Position numbers and translations under genes: made by a program
Assembly: GCF_023016045.1 (NCBI RefSeq)
Contig: NZ_JALKAP010000001.1
Location: forward strand, 186,001-250,000
Source of the DNA: Marinobacter sp. S6332
GTDB taxonomy: Bacteria; Pseudomonadota; Gammaproteobacteria; Pseudomonadales; Oleiphilaceae
DNA: 64,000 bases
Reading direction: 5' to 3'
Notes under the pieces: model-generated
What the model was told of the DNA's origin: nothing
The model's input: only the letters and a program-made list of their open reading frames with translations
Databases searched by the model: none
Shown here: piece by piece, positions 63,607 through 64,000 of the stretch
Layout of the letters: each line of letters starts with the position of its first letter
Numbering within the stretch: the first letter of the stretch is position 1

Positions 63607-64000
63607 ATGGCTTTTTTCAGCCAGAAAGATGCACGTAAGCAGTTAGATGCGGAATCGGAGAAGGTAAACCGCGCCGATTTGGAAGCCCTATTAGAGCGGC
63701 AGAAAGCAATTGAGGAAAAAGTCAAAGGTAGCGGCAAGCTGCAACGCTTCAGCGCCGATATCAAGTTGATGTTTTCCATTATCCGAGATTACTGGAACGG
63801 AAGCTACCGCAATGTGCCTTGGAAAAGCATCGCGGCCATGGCAGGCGCATTGCTATACGTATTGAATCCGCTGGATTTTATTCCAGATCTCATTATGGGC
63901 ATCGGGTTTGTGGACGATGTTGGTGTTGTTGCACTATGTTTAAAACTAGTGGAGTCGGATTTGCACAAATACGCGGCTTGGAAAGAGCATAAGGAAGAAC
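63607..64000 (+). CDS. YkvA/DUF1232 family protein, partial (runs off the window)
   Basis: About 131 residues are seen; the gene continues past 64000. The conserved core VPWKSIAAMAGALLYVLNPL, then DFIPDLIMGIGFVDDVGVVA, is the YkvA/DUF1232 signature, a short helical membrane-associated domain of unknown function. A charged N-terminal helix (ARKQLDAESEKVNRADLEAL) precedes it. AGAGGA lies ahead of the ATG. Confidence 0.85.
   Translation, partial: MAFFSQKDARKQLDAESEKVNRADLEALLERQKAIEEKVKGSGKLQRFSADIKLMFSIIRDYWNGSYRNVPWKSIAAMAGALLYVLNPLDFIPDLIMGIGFVDDVGVVALCLKLVESDLHKYAAWKEHKEE

Overview
The window looks like a chromosomal segment of a halophilic marine gammaproteobacterium, most likely Marinobacter or a close relative. 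This is inferred from gene content: a TeaABCD-type ectoine TRAP transporter with its UspA partner, an NhaD-type Na+/H+ antiporter, a complete pel operon, and a beta-helix/dihaem cytochrome lipoprotein pair. No rRNA, tRNA, CRISPR array, intact insertion sequence or prophage was seen.

Layout. 1-3.8 kb: end of a cbb3-type oxidase cluster (ccoN end, ccoO, a one-haem cytochrome c in place of CcoP, and a CcoI/FixI-like Cu+ ATPase). 3.8-9.6 kb: a TDT-family transporter, a small GreA/GreB-C-terminal-like protein, a membrane-anchored AraC regulator, and the dihaem/beta-helix lipoprotein pair of unknown function. 9.9-13.1 kb: a CSS-EAL phosphodiesterase and NhaD. 13.2-19.8 kb: a branched-chain-type ABC importer (livGHMKF order) ending in an acyl-CoA synthetase. 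20-23.2 kb: enoyl-CoA hydratase, a stand-alone OvoA-type methyltransferase, an LLM oxidoreductase and a small hydrolase. 23.3-26.9 kb: teaABCD. 26.9-29.2 kb: a membrane diguanylate cyclase. 29.3-33.1 kb: potABCD. 33.3-36.2 kb: an orphan TRAP binding protein beside a chemoreceptor. 36.3-45.9 kb: CDF transporter, LysR, RarD, rhodanese, PAS-GGDEF, hotdog thioesterase, family-3 binding protein, DJ-1-like protein, a MotA/MotB-like pair and PanE.

46.0-47.0 kb is a graveyard of aromatic catabolism. Fragments of a 4-hydroxy-2-oxovalerate aldolase (dmpG/xylK) and a 4-oxalocrotonate decarboxylase (dmpH/xylI) are fused out of frame. Beside them, in opposite orientation, is an internally deleted XylR/DmpR-type sigma-54 activator. 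47.2-58.9 kb holds pelABCDEFG in one tightly overlapping operon.

58.9-60.5 kb looks like a short run of integron-cassette DNA: a well-formed attC-like site lies directly after a ParE/ParD-type toxin-antitoxin pair and directly before a zinc-ribbon gene, followed by an ABM-like gene and a small lipoprotein. No integrase is visible. 60.9-64 kb: glutathione-dependent formaldehyde dehydrogenase, a DASH-type cryptochrome and a partial YkvA/DUF1232 protein.

Two themes link several genes. First, c-di-GMP: two GGEEF cyclases, one EAL phosphodiesterase, and PelD carrying an RxxD c-di-GMP site. Second, salt and nutrient uptake: ectoine, polyamine and carboxylate-type importers plus NhaD. The most notable items for follow-up are the beta-helix/dihaem lipoprotein pair, the attC/cassette run, and the collapsed dmp-like locus just upstream of pel.
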